Part shown: positions 1 through 11,260 of the stretch, piece after piece | Position numbering within the stretch: position 1 is the first letter of the stretch | Layout of the letters: every line of letters begins with the position of its first letter | From: Rutstroemia sp. NJR-2017a BVV2 | Lineage: Eukaryota > Ascomycota > Leotiomycetes > Helotiales > Rutstroemiaceae | NCBI GenBank assembly: GCA_002946415.1 | Contig: NJPS01000070.1 | Span: forward strand, 310,001 to 374,000 | Direction of reading: 5' to 3' | DNA: 64,000 nt | Program-made: the position numbers and the translations under genes | Notes under the pieces: generated by a model | Seen by the model: the letters and a program-made list of their open reading frames with translations, nothing else | What the model was told of the DNA's origin: nothing | Databases searched by the model: none

Positions 1-138
1 GGCGTCGTTAACCTTGGTCAAGGAACGTCCGGCGAGAATAACGTCGTATGCCTTGGTGGAAGCGCAAAGTGCCTTCACAATCTCATAACCGATACCGGTG
101 TTTGCACCGGTAATCAAGACAACTTCTCGTAAAGCCAT
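1..138 (-). CDS. short-chain dehydrogenase/reductase, N-terminal fragment (runs off window)
   Basis: Only the first 46 codons are in the window, read from an ATG at 138. They start with a hydrophobic strand followed by the NAD(P)-binding motif TGANTGIG at about residues 10-17, the TGxxxGxG signature of classical SDRs. An AGRS segment follows at the end of beta-strand 2, a position that usually favours NADP(H). The active-site Tyr-Lys lies outside the window, so substrate class cannot be judged. It could be the left-most member of the polyketide cluster or an unrelated neighbour. The family call is firm from the motif, the role is unknown. Confidence 0.8.
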   Translation of the reverse strand, partial: MALREVVLITGANTGIGYEIVKALCASTKAYDVILAGRSLTKVNDA

Positions 139-794
139 TTTGTAAATGTGGTAATGTTTTGAATTGCGGTAATGCGTAGAGTAGATGTTGATGTCTGTTC
201 TGTTCTGTTCTGACTAGTTGTTCTTACTAGAGATTGATCTGGGATTAGCAAGTAAGTCGTCGTTATATATAGCAATCGTTCTGTTCTGTTTGCGGTTAGC
301 GTTCTCAGACCAGGAAGCGGGGGACTTAAGGTTATCTCCTACGGCGGGAGCTTATCGCCTATGCCGGGAAACCCGTCTCGGCCGAGATGCGCCGGCCCGC
401 GAGTGGACGGGGAATGCGCCCCACGCGCCCGTAACTCTATCGTCCGAGAACATATTCTTGGCAAACAAAGTCGGCCGAGCAAGCACAACGATCTTTAGTG
501 TGAAATGTTTCCTTCAACGGATACGACATGTCTCTTGCTATGTCAAAATGCAATTACGGCGGACTAGATGACTTAATCACGGTACACTTCTAAATTTAGA
601 ACAAGGCTGTTGAAGCTCAATGATGTTGAGAGATACTTGTACAAAAATGAATCTTCGCAGAAATCTCAAATATCTATTAAGAAAGTTGATGGCTTTGAAG
701 AGCTTACTATTGGAAAAAGCATAGAGTCAGAATTCTAATTTATTATTATAACCCAGAAGCAATTAACTTGCTCTATGACTTTAATCTTCATCTT
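139..794. other. intergenic, with two TCGGCCGA palindromes
   Basis: Promoter side of the SDR (minus) and 3' side of the first P450 (minus). I see no gene. Two copies of the 8-bp palindrome TCGGCCGA occur at 378-385 and 471-478. They resemble a zero-spaced inverted TCGG pair but not the N5-spaced sites found elsewhere in the cluster. Confidence 0.5.
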
Positions 795-2348
795 CTAGTA
801 TTTCTGCCTTACCGCCGGCCTCAGTCTACACATCAAAGGCCCCTTCTGCCAAAACCCCTGCACTTTTTGCCCCGCCATCCAGCCCTCCTGCCCCCCCTCC
901 ATCTCCCAATCAAACCTCCAAATCAGCTTCGCAAGCAACAACCTCATCTCTGCTCTCGCAATATTCTTCCCCAGACAATTCCTTGGTCCATACGAAAACG
1001 GTTGCATGCATTCTTTATTATCACCCGCAAATGGCGGTAGATCTTTACTTTCCCTCAGCCACCTTTCTGGATGGAATTCGTCCGCGAGATGAAAATTAGA
1101 TGGCGAGTGATATGTAGAGTAATGATGCACGCCAACGGTTGTACCCTCGGGGACGAAAGACCCAGAAATTGTTTCCCCGCCGGAAGATACACAACGGGGT
1201 AGTGTGATGGCGACAGGGGGATAGAGGCGCAAGGTTTCGGTGATCACAGCGTCGAGATACTCAAGTTTATGGATACTGGCAAGAGTTATCTCATCCTCGT
1301 TCATATGAGCGCTTCGGATTTCCTCTAGAAGACGTTTGTACACAGGTTCATGCGTGAGCATTAGGAAAAATGCACCGGAGAGTGCGGTAGCTGTGGATTC
1401 TGACCCGGCGATACTGAGCGAGAAGGCATTTACATTGATTTCGGCCGGACTCATGCCCTTCTCGTTATTAGCGGACAGAATATAATGCAAGAAATCCCGA
1501 TGTTCGGATCCGGCAGCGATGCGGCGCTGTACGGTTTGCATAGCTGTTCCGATATGTTTTTTGCGCTGGCCCATGACGGATGCGGGAGTGAAAAACTGTC
1601 GAATTCCCATGATTTTGTAGTATTTACACATTTGATTGAGAGTGAGTTCAGATGCCATGGCTGTGATGGCCCGAACGAAAGGTACGTAGTCGCCCTTGTC
1701 AAGACAACCGAAGTTCTCGCCAAAGCTCATGTGGCCGATGAGGTCGAAGGATGCGAATGTTAGCCAGGACACCATGTTCAATGGGCCCTTATTACATTCG
1801 CGAGAAAGTTGATCGAGTAGCTTGCGTGAGTAGAGCTGTAAGATGGGTTCTTGCTCACGAAGAGCAGATTCGGAGAATGCATGAGAAAGGAGGCGCCGTT
1901 GGCGAGTGTGGGTTTCTCGATCAGCAACTAGGATGTTTTGCGCGCCGGTGGGAGTGTGGAGACGGAAGACCGGGTCCTTGCTCATCTCCTCTTTGCGATG
2001 GCCGTAGATGGACTTCCAGGCATCATCGCTATTGTATGAAAGTTCGTTGGGGGCTACGCGAACTGTGTGACCATATTGTATATGGAGTTGGAGAAGGCGA
2101 TAGTGTAGTTGTCCTTGATATTGATTGTAACACCAGGGAAGGCGTGTTGCTGCCCAGAGCTTGGGTCCTGGGTAGGAGCGGAGAGGATGGAAGAACACAT
2201 TATATATGATGTGACTAAGAATATAGAGCGAGAACTGTTCCGCATGGTTAGATCAATCTGACACAGAGGGTGGCCAATAACTCACGGTGATAATGACGCC
2301 TCCAGCTACCTTCAGAAAACTCGAAGTGAAGTCAAAATGTGTATCCAT
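795..2348 (-). CDS. cytochrome P450 monooxygenase (fungal CYP65/CYP58-like)
   Basis: Predicted microsomal P450 of 500 aa in two exons, 2348-2286 and 2234-795. The intron has donor GTGAGT and a CTAAC branch site. Exon 1 supplies the N-terminal membrane anchor that the long second-exon ORF lacks. A Pro-rich hinge (SYPGPKLW) follows. The I-helix reads AGSEST, the K-helix ExxR is ETLR, and the heme loop is FSYGPRNCLG with the Cys ligand at about residue 441, so all P450 hallmarks are intact. Its overall look is that of trichothecene C-15 hydroxylase-like fungal P450s, which is family resemblance only. It probably oxidises the polyketide. It is on the same strand as the FAD monooxygenase upstream. 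An AflR-type site lies 348 bp upstream of the ATG. Confidence 0.88.
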
Positions 2349-2829
2349 ATTGAGTCTGTGAGTCAATCGTTCCCCAGATATCAGACGATTCATCGGCAAC
2401 AGAACAATATCGTACTCGGGGTGTGTTCTTTCAACGTAACTAGCCGATGTATTTGCAACTGTAAAAAGAGTTCATTGAATAAAAATAATCCCCAAAGTGT
2501 GGACTGATTCAGACTCTTTGAACCTTAGGAATATTTGGTGAAAAGATGCCCTCAGTGGCAACTTTTCTTAATTAGGAAGTGCATATTCCAATACAGCCCT
2601 TATGGAAGTGCTTTCGTGATCACGGCGGACATATTTCTTTTGGGGTGATTTTAGTTCATAGAGTGGAGTCATCCCTACGTTTCCCGTCTCGGTGCTCGGA
2701 AGCCGACCAAAATACTAGAGCTCGCTGCGGCACAACCGCCGCTGAGTTAAAACGGTGCATTTTTATAGATTTAATCATTTTGAGATACAGAGCTGATTAT
2801 CGCTAAAAGGCTTCCGAATAGATCAGAGT
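2349..2829. other. intergenic, promoter of the first P450
   Basis: Between the FAD monooxygenase stop and the P450 start, same strand. It holds a TCGGN3CCGA site at 2696-2706 and no other recognisable feature. Confidence 0.5.
2696..2706. promoter_or_regulatory. candidate AflR-type binding site (TCGGAAGCCGA)
   Basis: Perfect inverted TCGG half-sites with a 3-nt spacer, equal to TCG-N5-CGA. It lies 348 bp upstream of the first P450 start. AflR-class Zn2Cys6 proteins are known to bind TCGN5CGR, and such a regulator is encoded at the right end of the cluster. Confidence 0.55.
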
Positions 2830-4467
2830 CTAAGAAGTAGCCTGAGTGGGGGTTTCAACAGAGGCCTGTTTACTGGGCTGCCATCCTAGCTTGAAAATTG
2901 GGCTGTCCTTGATAGTATCCTTATCTCTTGCTTTGAGAGCCTGCTCCAAAGATAGAGCAACTTCTTTTGCACCACGGGGCTTCATTTCTGCTTCATACGC
3001 TGTGATTGCTTCCCCCAATGTAGTTTCTCCAGCCTTGACAGCCTTGATTGCGTCAACAAGATCCGATGCATCTTTGATCGCATTGTTGAGGCCTTGCCCA
3101 CGTTCTAGGATGTTATTTAGCACAATTCTTATTTGAGAATGCTCCCTATTCTTAAAATAACAACAAGTATCACTTACGAGGAACCATTGAATGTGCAGCA
3201 TCACCAGCAAGGGTGACCTTTCCACCATAATTGTCCCACGCCATTGTCGGCGCCCATTGCTGACCAGGATATACTGGAACAATGGCGTCATCCGCAAGCT
3301 TCATACCACCTGTTCGAAAAGGTTCACAGAATGAAGATATCCACGATCTGTAAAACTTCATCCGTACTTCCGGATCCTGTAAATCTTTGGCATACGGAGG
3401 ACCCCACCATCCAATGTAGTTCTGGAATTTCCAGGTGGTTGGATCGTTGGGATCAGCAATGTCGAGAGCTACGTAAAACAATCCTCATTAGTGGATTCTA
3501 CAAGCCAAAAAGAGTGAGCATAGTACATACCTGCTAATATAGCGTTGCCTGGCTGTTCGGGATGTGCAGCAATCTTAAAGACTGGGTGCATTGTCTGTAG
3601 GAGGCGAGCCTCATCCGCTGTGTAACCTCCTAGAGGATAGTTGATCATAGTAAGATCAACAGGTTCCAATTGAGCGGCATCATGGCCGACAAGGAATTCC
3701 CGTACTTTTGAGTGCGAACCATCGCAGCCAATTGCTATGTTCCCAGTTTCCGTGGTACCATCTCGGAATGTCACACTGACAGATTCAGAGCGAACATCTA
3801 CCTTTTCCAAGTACTTGTTGAACTATGCATAAGAATAATCAGAGGCTGTTCCAGAAAGAGGGTATACACGCTAACTGGATCGACATACCTGAATGTTCAG
3901 ATTCTCGCCCTGCGTAAGAAATCGGCGCAACTTCATTCGCGAGACACGATTAAGGCCTTGCATCGGGATCTGGGCTATCACATTGCCATCAAGAGCATTG
4001 ACGTAGGGGACAGGCGGGACATTGGATGAGGTGTCAAGATTGGGATCACACCGTGGCTCACTCATTCGATCTCGGAGGTGAGCTGGTAGTAATTTTTCTA
4101 AGTACTCTGCCCCCCAATGTAAAAGCATTCCTATCATTTCGCGTCAGAAAGGTGTAAATGCGTGAGGGACGTTTGTAATCTTACCCCAGTCACGAGGACG
4201 ATGGGTGAAGTCATGCTCACTGTCTCGCTCGAAAACGGTGTAATTAATTCCAGCCTGCATCAGTAAGTTAGTGATGATTGTGAAACCCTGTCTAGGGAAG
4301 AGCCTAGCAATGACTATGATGGTACCTTTTTCAAGCCGGTAGCCAGTGCAAGACCACAGTTCCCTATCAATCATTCTTAGTACGGTTACCTGGCAGAGCT
4401 GTTTTGGGGGAAGAGGGGGGCATTAACCTCCACCCAAGATCAGAACCTTGAAATCAGTAGATGTCAT
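2830..4467 (-). CDS. FAD-dependent monooxygenase (aromatic hydroxylase type)
   Basis: Seven exons: 4467-4428, 4363-4326, 4254-4185, 4130-3889, 3822-3531, 3468-3178 and 3104-2830. They give 415 aa in unbroken phase. The Rossmann motif GGGNCG falls at residues 12-17 and is split by intron 1. The chain then continues into a conserved RPRDWG segment, a middle CDGSHSKVR segment (the DG fingerprint), and GDAAHSMVPQRGQG at about residues 315-329, the second FAD motif. It belongs to the salicylate-hydroxylase-like flavoproteins that hydroxylate phenols or cleave aromatic rings oxidatively. The O-methyltransferase gene lies just upstream on the same strand. In the cercosporin enzyme CTB3 an OMT and an FMO of these types are fused in that same order, so a related two-protein step is possible. 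A TCGGN3CCGA site lies 167 bp upstream of the start. Confidence 0.9.
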
Positions 4468-5073
4468 TGTGCCTCGCGGTCGGGAGTGCTGAGCAGAAAT
4501 CAAGAGGACGAACGTTCTCAACAAACAGAATACATGGAAGCAAAGAATCCTGTACATATATATACCCAACTACCTCTCGACGGACAGTGCCCTTAGTGGC
4601 CTAGATGTACGAAGGACACATGCAGTCATGGGCTCGGGCGCCGAAGGTGGGTTTCCCCGTCTAAGGTTAATGCTGTTGTTAGTACAGTACTAGCTGTTGT
4701 ACTCTGTAGCAGTATGTATTAGCAGTATGTATGTGGGCTTAGCCTCGCGTTCGTTAATGACAGAGAGGCGAGAAAGGTTGTTATTCCTGTTTGAGTCAGG
4801 GAGGGACGCATGAAGCAACTGAGGAATGATAGAGCGTCGTCGTCGGTACTACGCTACATATTTTATTGAGGTGCGCATTGCTTAGAACGTACAAAGTAAA
4901 TTAGGCATGTGTTAGGCGACTTAGGTCACCAAGAGACGGTAGGGATAGTTTATAGGGCTGAAAATAGGCACATGTGGCGCTGCAGCCCCTCCACACCCTC
5001 CACACCCTCCACACCCAAGCCTTCACCTACTATTATTTTGCCTGCACGCATTCCATCACTGCTTCGACACTCT
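4468..5073. other. intergenic, promoter of the FAD monooxygenase
   Basis: No gene seen. It contains an AflR-type site at 4634-4644 and three tandem copies of the 9-mer CCTCCACAC at 4988-5014. The rest is unremarkable. Confidence 0.5.
4634..4644. promoter_or_regulatory. candidate AflR-type binding site (TCGGGCGCCGA)
   Basis: Perfect TCGG-N3-CCGA inverted repeat 167 bp upstream of the FAD monooxygenase ATG. It has the same architecture as the sites at 2696, 11002 and 23484. Confidence 0.55.
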
Positions 5074-6591
5074 TCAGATATCCAATCTCAGTTCCCAGAT
5101 ACCTTTACACACGTGTGAGCTGTTTTCGAACGTTGTCGTTACCTGCAATGACATTAGCTGCTGCGTACGTGTCTGCGACGTGAAGCCATCACCTTGATTG
5201 CCGTATCAACCCGGGCGAACATCGCCAACCATTCGGCTTGAGTTCTTTGCTTTACATTATGCATGGTCATGGTGGTTACATCTCTTCGCCGATACGCGAT
5301 TTCGACGTGTGGCGGATACTCGTTTGGCAATGGAGAGACGCCATCTGTCACCAGAATACGCGTCGCTGGCGATGCCTTCAACGTGGGGAGCAACTTCTGC
5401 AACATCTCGACAACATATTCATCCGCCCAATTCCAGAACAGGTTCCGAATCACATACACGAGGACATTACTCTTGTCGACCGAAGGACATAATTCGAATA
5501 TAGATGGGATATGAGTGAACGCGATCCGGTCTCCATCACCGGCATCAACAAGTGCTTTACCACGATTCAAGAAATCTAGAGAGTCGCAACGAACCTCGAA
5601 AGAGAGCTCGCGCTGTTCCTTGACGAGAGATATTGATGCGAATCCGTATCTGCCACCAATTTCGACGACTTTTGCGCGCTCTGAAGCAGATCTTTGCTGG
5701 AACCATCTGCGAATAAGAGAGTCCGCAGGGTCCAGAGCTATTGTCATTAGCAGATTGTCTTTCATATTGAGGGGCTGTTACTGGCAAGCTTACACTTAGA
5801 AACGCCGCTCATGGCCCGTCTAAATCGGTCACCCTTTTCAGGATGTTCAGCATGCCAGTCGTACATCTCGACCCCCCATCTGCGACACACATCTTAATAT
5901 AAGAACAAGCTTCGGTGCTTCTGGAGGATTGCTTACCCTTCTTTGAATCCCGAAGTGCCATCACTATAACTATTGGGTGTCTTGAGTAGTGCATCGGCGA
6001 GGTGGGCACTAGCGATCCGTGTCTCGAAGAGTCTGATCTATTAGCACAAGCAAAAGATAACCAGGTGGCATCCTCAGGAACTACGTACTGGAATTCAACC
6101 CAAGATCGGAAGTCTTCGTCATGTAAAAGATCCTCAGATACAGCAGTCAGAGAAAAGATACCATCTTCTGGTTCATGTATAATTTCTTTACAACGAAGCA
6201 GCTCAAGTATTCGAATAAGCTTGTCTTCGGGGATTCCAGACCGTTCCGAAAGACTAGATAGTGATGCACGACCTCCAGATGAAGCTATATGTTCTAACTG
6301 CTTGGATTGGAGGAATGCGTATAGTGCGCCGTGATCCCAATTTGGAGCGACATATTCATGAATGTAGTCATGTGGACCTTGCAGGAGCGTGGTAAGTCTA
6401 CTCAACATACCAAGCGCTTTTGATCTGGTCGCCGCGAGATCTAGTGACTCTTCGGACCAGAATGGAGTCCTCGTTCCGGCGTTTAGACTCGGTGGTGCGA
6501 TACTCTGTGTTTGACACAGCTTTTCCATCCACGAGCATTCGTGGAGAATATCGGCCGCTAGCTTGGTGATGCTCTCGTCCGCCATCTTCAA
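5074..6591 (-). CDS. SAM-dependent O-methyltransferase 1
   Basis: Exons 6591-6085, 6037-5937, 5879-5794, 5737-5193 and 5142-5074 give 435 aa. The N-terminal half is the helical dimerisation and winged-helix region of plant/fungal-type OMTs (LSERSGIPEDKLIRIL). The C-terminal half is the class I SAM fold with glycine-rich loop VVEIGGRYGFAS. The last exon is my inference: a 50-nt intron with donor GTGATG and branch GCTAAT restores a family-like end (GIWELRL). Without it the ORF simply runs to a stop at 5154. The enzyme probably methylates a phenol of the polyketide. It sits directly upstream of the FAD monooxygenase on the same strand. An AflR-type site (TCGGGTCGCGG) lies 182 bp upstream. Confidence 0.85.
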
Positions 6592-7175
6592 CGTTCAACG
6601 ACCGAATGCGAGGTTACTGTTCACAACTATGGAGGCGATCCTAACACATCTTTTGCATTGGGTCGAAGGACGTGTTTCCACATATGAGCCGTATTTCAGT
6701 GCGTCACGTGTAACTAGCACTTAAGTGATCGTTCTCAGCACGAACGGGTATCCAGTAGTCTTTCGGTGTGTTTCGGGTCGCGGCATCCAGGACCCCGAAT
6801 GTGTCTTTACTCTGACATTGAATCTCTAATCTTCGCACATCGAGAAGCTTCATATGCGCCTTTCATTCTCTTCTGTTTACGCATCGTGCATGACGAACAT
6901 ACCATAGAAATAAGAATTCAAATCATGAGACAAGACTGTGTAAGGCTGATCTAAGTCCTAGCAGTGTACATGTCGAAAGGTCAATCCCAAGGTTCATCAC
7001 CGATGACAGATTGACCCTCATGGCAAGAGATAAAGTGGGCACTTATTCTGCAGCGTCTTTTTCTTCTTGCTCTCAATTCCAGCTATTCCAATTATTGAAT
7101 TTATAGCTAGCTATTTACATGACCAAACTTCCTGCTCTCCGCATAATCATGTACGTCCCCCAAGCTGTCCGGACC
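6592..7175. other. intergenic, promoter of O-methyltransferase 1
   Basis: Between the 3' end of the NmrA gene and the OMT start. No gene seen. It includes a TCGN5CGR site at 6773-6783. Confidence 0.5.
6773..6783 (+). promoter_or_regulatory. candidate AflR-type site, relaxed form (TCGGGTCGCGG)
   Basis: Fits TCGN5CGR but not the stricter TCGGN3CCGA. It lies 182 bp upstream of O-methyltransferase 1. Relaxed sites are expected by chance about once per 1.4 kb, so alone this is weak evidence. Confidence 0.3.
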
Positions 7176-8108
7176 TCACTCTAGTTTTAGAGGGTTTCGT
7201 TGGAAGTATTCTTCGAGAGTCGCCAACTTGCCACGTGCCTGCTCAGCCGACCACTTTACCTTTTCCTCCGTGTTCTCGCCATAGTACCCATAGTCCTGGA
7301 AGAACTCCAGCATCTCTGCGATATGATCCCTCATTGTCTCGGGGAGGAATCCGCGCCACACATCCTTTGGCAGTTGTGTATACACCACAGACTTTCCAGA
7401 TGCCTTGCTCATAATTTCCACAATCTCCTGGAAACTATATAGAGCGGTGGCACAGGATAGTACCTTGCCCTCGTACCTGGGAAAATCTGCTAGGATAGCT
7501 GCGATCCACTTGCCGGTATCGCCAGCGGTATCTATCAGGGGCATCTGGGTTTCTGGTGTAACAAAATTGGCGAGCATATAAGACCCTTTGCCGGTTGGAT
7601 GCGGTCGCATAGTCGCGCCAAAATTTGACATGAACGAGCCTGGAGAAAAGAAAGCACTCTTGATCGGAAGTGTTCGAATATACTGCTCCACCTCCTCCTT
7701 TCCATCAAAGTGGCCCATGTTCTTGAGTTTCCCCCCGGATATCTTTCCAGCATTGGGCAACGTAGAGTAGATGTAGTATGGTACTTTAGCTGCAACAGCA
7801 GCATCTGCTAGAGCTCGACCATGGTTTACTTCGTGCTCATATGCATGACCATCATAGACTGTCACCGTATTGGCGAAGATGACATATGCTCCTTCAAAAG
7901 CTTTCTTGAGTGATTCATGATCGTCGACATCAGCTTTAACAATCTCAACTCCCCTCTTAGAAAGTTCCTGTGCTCCAGCCTTGCTCGGGTCGCGTGTTGT
8001 TCCCCGAATAGAGTACTCTTTACTCAATTCAGCATCACCTAAAATTGTCTCGATAACAGAACCGCCTTGTTGGCCTGTCGCGTTGATAACAACAAGAATT
8101 TTTGACAT
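7176..8108 (-). CDS. NmrA-like NAD(P)-binding protein
   Basis: Intronless, 310 aa. It begins with a Rossmann strand and the dinucleotide motif NATGQQGGSV at about residues 9-18, the TGxQGG pattern of the NmrA / atypical SDR family. RGTTRDPSKA follows, where the basic residue fits NADP(H) preference. The classical SDR YxxxK pair is not evident, which is usual in NmrA-like proteins. In fungal polyketide clusters such proteins act as reductases or as redox-sensing regulators, and the sequence does not separate the two. It is divergently transcribed from the second P450 across a 505-bp shared promoter, so co-regulation is likely. Confidence 0.88.
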   Translation of the reverse strand: MSKILVVINATGQQGGSVIETILGDAELSKEYSIRGTTRDPSKAGAQELSKRGVEIVKADVDDHESLKKAFEGAYVIFANTVTVYDGHAYEHEVNHGRALADAAVAAKVPYYIYSTLPNAGKISGGKLKNMGHFDGKEEVEQYIRTLPIKSAFFSPGSFMSNFGATMRPHPTGKGSYMLANFVTPETQMPLIDTAGDTGKWIAAILADFPRYEGKVLSCATALYSFQEIVEIMSKASGKSVVYTQLPKDVWRGFLPETMRDHIAEMLEFFQDYGYYGENTEEKVKWSAEQARGKLATLEEYFQRNPLKLE

Positions 8109-8613
8109 GATTGCTTGTATTTCGAAGTCCTCGTGTTTTTTGCGAAAGAAACAGAGCCGAGTCGTTTGGATGATTAAGTTTTAAAGATTGAGCATGGATT
8201 GCTGTGCGGACGGAGTAAAACGGACTTAAATTTTTAACACCCTAAATTGCGTCAGTGGCTAGTTCTCCCCAATATCCGGGTTCCGCACTCCGAATGATAG
8301 AATCACGACGAATCCGGCTATTTGGCGTCCAGCCTGGACTTAAGATATGAGATATCTCCAGCATGTGATTGGGTAATACAGAATTTGACATGCTGCGTAT
8401 GTTCGAGGACCTCCGGGGTAAAATTTGTATACCTCCAGTCGGATCATTAGGACCGTGAAGTCTGAAAACGGGAGTCCGTATATAAGCTACGCTATTGCAC
8501 TTATTCATCGAAGTGAGAGTTGAGATTTTTCAGAACGGAAATACTTACACTCAGGTTTGCCGTACGGTGAATACGCAGTCACCTGTCCGGCCGCAAGTAA
8601 CTAAATCACAATC
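8109..8613. promoter_or_regulatory. bidirectional promoter, NmrA-like gene / second P450
   Basis: A 505-bp divergent interval. It contains an AflR-type site on the minus strand at 8283-8293 (TCGN5CGG when read on that strand). An overlapping CGG-N3-CCG core lies at 8277-8285. Both genes could be driven from it. Confidence 0.5.
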
Positions 8614-10357
8614 ATGGGTGGCTACCTGAGCGATGTCTTGGCCGACCCGGCGTTCGATTGGAAAACTATGAGTGCACACCTTCAGGTACACCTTAGGGAT
8701 ATCCAAGGTAGCCAGTTTTTTATGGCTGCCGCTCGAGTTACTCTCATCTTCACGATTTTCTCGGCCCTCGTTCTTAGCATCATCACTTACCGTTACTATG
8801 CCTTCCGCAGACGTCTACCACCTGGGCCTAAGGGCCTGCCACTTATCGGCAACCTCATGGAATTACCTAAAAGCCATCCATGGCTGACCCAAACTGAGAT
8901 GCACAAAAAGTATGGTCCTATTTACAGCCAGCAGTATGGATTGAGCACTGTTATCTTTCTCGGCACCTATGAAGCTGCACGCGATCTTCTCGAAAAGCGC
9001 AGCAACATCTACAGCTCTCGTCCAGCTTTCACCATGGTTGGAGAATGTATCAGCCAGGGTAACCGGTCCCTCATCCTACCATACGGCGAACAATGGCGTG
9101 GCTACCGTCGATTACAGGGTTCATTTCTGAGCCCGCGAATGTCCAACACCTATCGGGAGTTGCAGGATTTGGAGAGTAAACAGCTTGTATCAGAGTTCCT
9201 CACCAAGGACGACTTCTTCAAACGATATCACCGTTACTCGTCCAGTTTAACCTTCGCACTAGCTTATGGAAAGCGAATGCCAACAGGTCAGGAGGAGGAA
9301 GTTAAAGGAGTGGAAAGAATTATGGACAATCTCAACCAAGCCTTTATCACAAACTGGATCGTCGATTCGCTACCATTTCTCAACAAACTACCAAGATTCT
9401 TGAAGCCGTGGCAGAAGATTGCCGATTTCCTTGGCGACGAGGAACGAGAGTTCTTCAACGAGATTAGGGAGCCAGCGGCTAAACGAAAAGGTTACAACTG
9501 GTGCAAAGACATCCTCACAATGAAAGAGCACAAGGCTCTAACAGACACTCAGCTATCATATGTCATCGGTAACACTTACGAAGCTGGCGCTGATACTACC
9601 ACAATGACTCTTCAAGTCTTCACCATGGCCGCCATTCTCCACCCAGACAAAGTCAAGATTCTCCAAAATGAGATTGACAGTATTGTTGGACGCGATCGTC
9701 TCCCTACCTTCGAGGATACCGAAAAAATGCCTTACCTGCTTGCATTCATTAAGGAAGTTCATCGCTGGAGACCTGTTTTACCTGGCGGAGTCCCGCACGC
9801 TGTTACCGCTGACGATGAATATATGGGCTATCACATCCCGAAGGGAGCCACCATTATTGGTGGGCACTGGGCTATCTCTATGGATGAGAAGATGTACCCC
9901 AATCCCGATAACTTTGAGCCCGAGCGATTCATTAAGAACCCTGATCTCCCTTACTCTCAGTTTGGATTTGGTCGTCGCAAGTGCATTGGTACGTACAGCC
10001 TAATCCGATATGTGAAATCTCTTACTAACTGCAATAACTTTAGGTCAATACGTAGGCAACAACTCAATGATGATCAACGTCTCGCGAATGCTTTGGGCCT
10101 ACGACATCAAGCGCGGGTGGGATATAATTGATGGCAAGAAAGTTGAAGCTCATGTCGGTCGCTTCGATTTCGTCTCTGGGTTCAACTCGCCACCCCTTCC
10201 TTTCAAGGCGAGATTTGTCCCCAGAGATTCAAAGGTCCCGGGCATCTTGAGAAAGGAGTTCGCGGAGGCGGAGAAGAGCACTGAAGAGATTCTTGTGAGG
10301 ATTGAAAAGGCACAGCAGATTTTGAAGGAGGGCGAGCCTGTGGGTGGTATGGATTAG
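8614..10357 (+). CDS. cytochrome P450 monooxygenase (OrdA/CYP64-like)
   Basis: Two exons, 8614-9988 and 10044-10357, encode 562 aa. A transmembrane anchor at about residues 36-58 is followed by the proline hinge PPGPKGLPLIGN. The I-helix motif is AGADTT, the ExxR is EVHR, and the heme loop FGFGRRKCIG has its Cys at about 457. The single intron cuts the heme-loop Gly codon (donor GTACGT, branch CTAAC). Resemblance is to fungal P450s such as O-methylsterigmatocystin oxidoreductase that oxidise aromatic polyketides. The C-terminal tail after the heme domain is somewhat long and charged. It shares a promoter with the NmrA-like gene. All catalytic motifs are intact. Confidence 0.92.
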
Positions 10358-10587
10358 ATCTGTTGCTGCGACTAGAAACCTGTATTGTGTCCCCGTTATC
10401 TTGGGTCATATTAAATCTGTTCACTCCACGTGTAAAATTCGTTCAGACGTGCGCTAGGATTACTGAATGCGTAGCGGTTGTTAAGAAATGCTTCTCTAAG
10501 AATTACAAGTTATCAATGGTACAAATATCCAAATTTGGTGAAATTTTTTGAACTTCTAAATGGTCGGTCCTTCACCGAAGTTCAGCA

Positions 10588-10831
10588 ACCACGCGGTGGA
10601 GTTAGTCCCTGAATACCAACATCAAATCCGATTGTACAGTCTTTTTATCTCTATATCTAAATATATCTAAATAAGACTTAAAGTAATAACTAAAAGTCCG
10701 AAGTACTTTCTAAGGAGCCTAACAAATCCTCCTTGCCAGAATTCTAATATCTCAATTTGTTGATTTTTAAATAAGTAAAGAATCTCGAGGTCGGAAGTTT
10801 GGTGTGCAGAGACTAGACTCCACCGCGTGGT
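10588..10831. repeat. MITE-like inverted-repeat element
   Basis: A 244-bp AT-rich stretch bounded by inverted ends that start ACCACGCGGTGGAG on both sides. Weaker similarity continues inward for about 45 bp. There is no coding capacity. I could not identify a clear target-site duplication. Confidence 0.55.
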
Positions 10832-11001
10832 AACGTAGTAAAACATGGCCCCACGAAAGTCCAGGAATCTCAGCAATCTCTGCAATGGGGCTTTGTAAGC
10901 CCCAGAGGACCGCTAAAAGTCCACAGGTTAGGCTTGATAGCCTACAATGGTGGGGTAACCTTAAGTGGCGTGAGTGGTAATACGGATCTGCTACCCCGCG
11001 C

Positions 11002-11012
11002 TCGGGTCCCGA
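11002..11012. promoter_or_regulatory. candidate AflR-type binding site (TCGGGTCCCGA)
   Basis: Perfect TCGG-N3-CCGA inverted repeat 249 bp upstream of the cupin start. Confidence 0.55.
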
Positions 11013-11260
11013 AAGCCGTTGGCACGCTTCAACATCGCATTATGGAAGGGTACTATGCTATCTTTCAGTGTTGCATCCGGACCGTCGGTACATGGCCATA
11101 TTCTAGACACTCGAGTGGATTTTCGTGGAATATAAACAATGAAGGCATACAAAGTAGAAGCATATTCATCATAAGTCTTTTTTATCCAAGTCTCTACTAT
11201 TCGATCTATCTCTTCATCTCCCCTCCAGCTCAACCTTACCTCAGTTTTACAGCATTCACC

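Larger units (their letters stand above)
10358..11260. other. intergenic with a MITE-like element; cupin promoter
   Basis: Contains the inverted-repeat element at 10588-10831 and an AflR-type site at 11002-11012, 249 bp upstream of the cupin ATG. A longer plus-strand ORF through 10934-11473 is the read-through of the cupin's first exon. Confidence 0.5.

Noticed and set aside
1485..2209. Plus-strand ORFs of 92 and 152 codons
   Set aside because: They are antisense shadows of the intact first P450.
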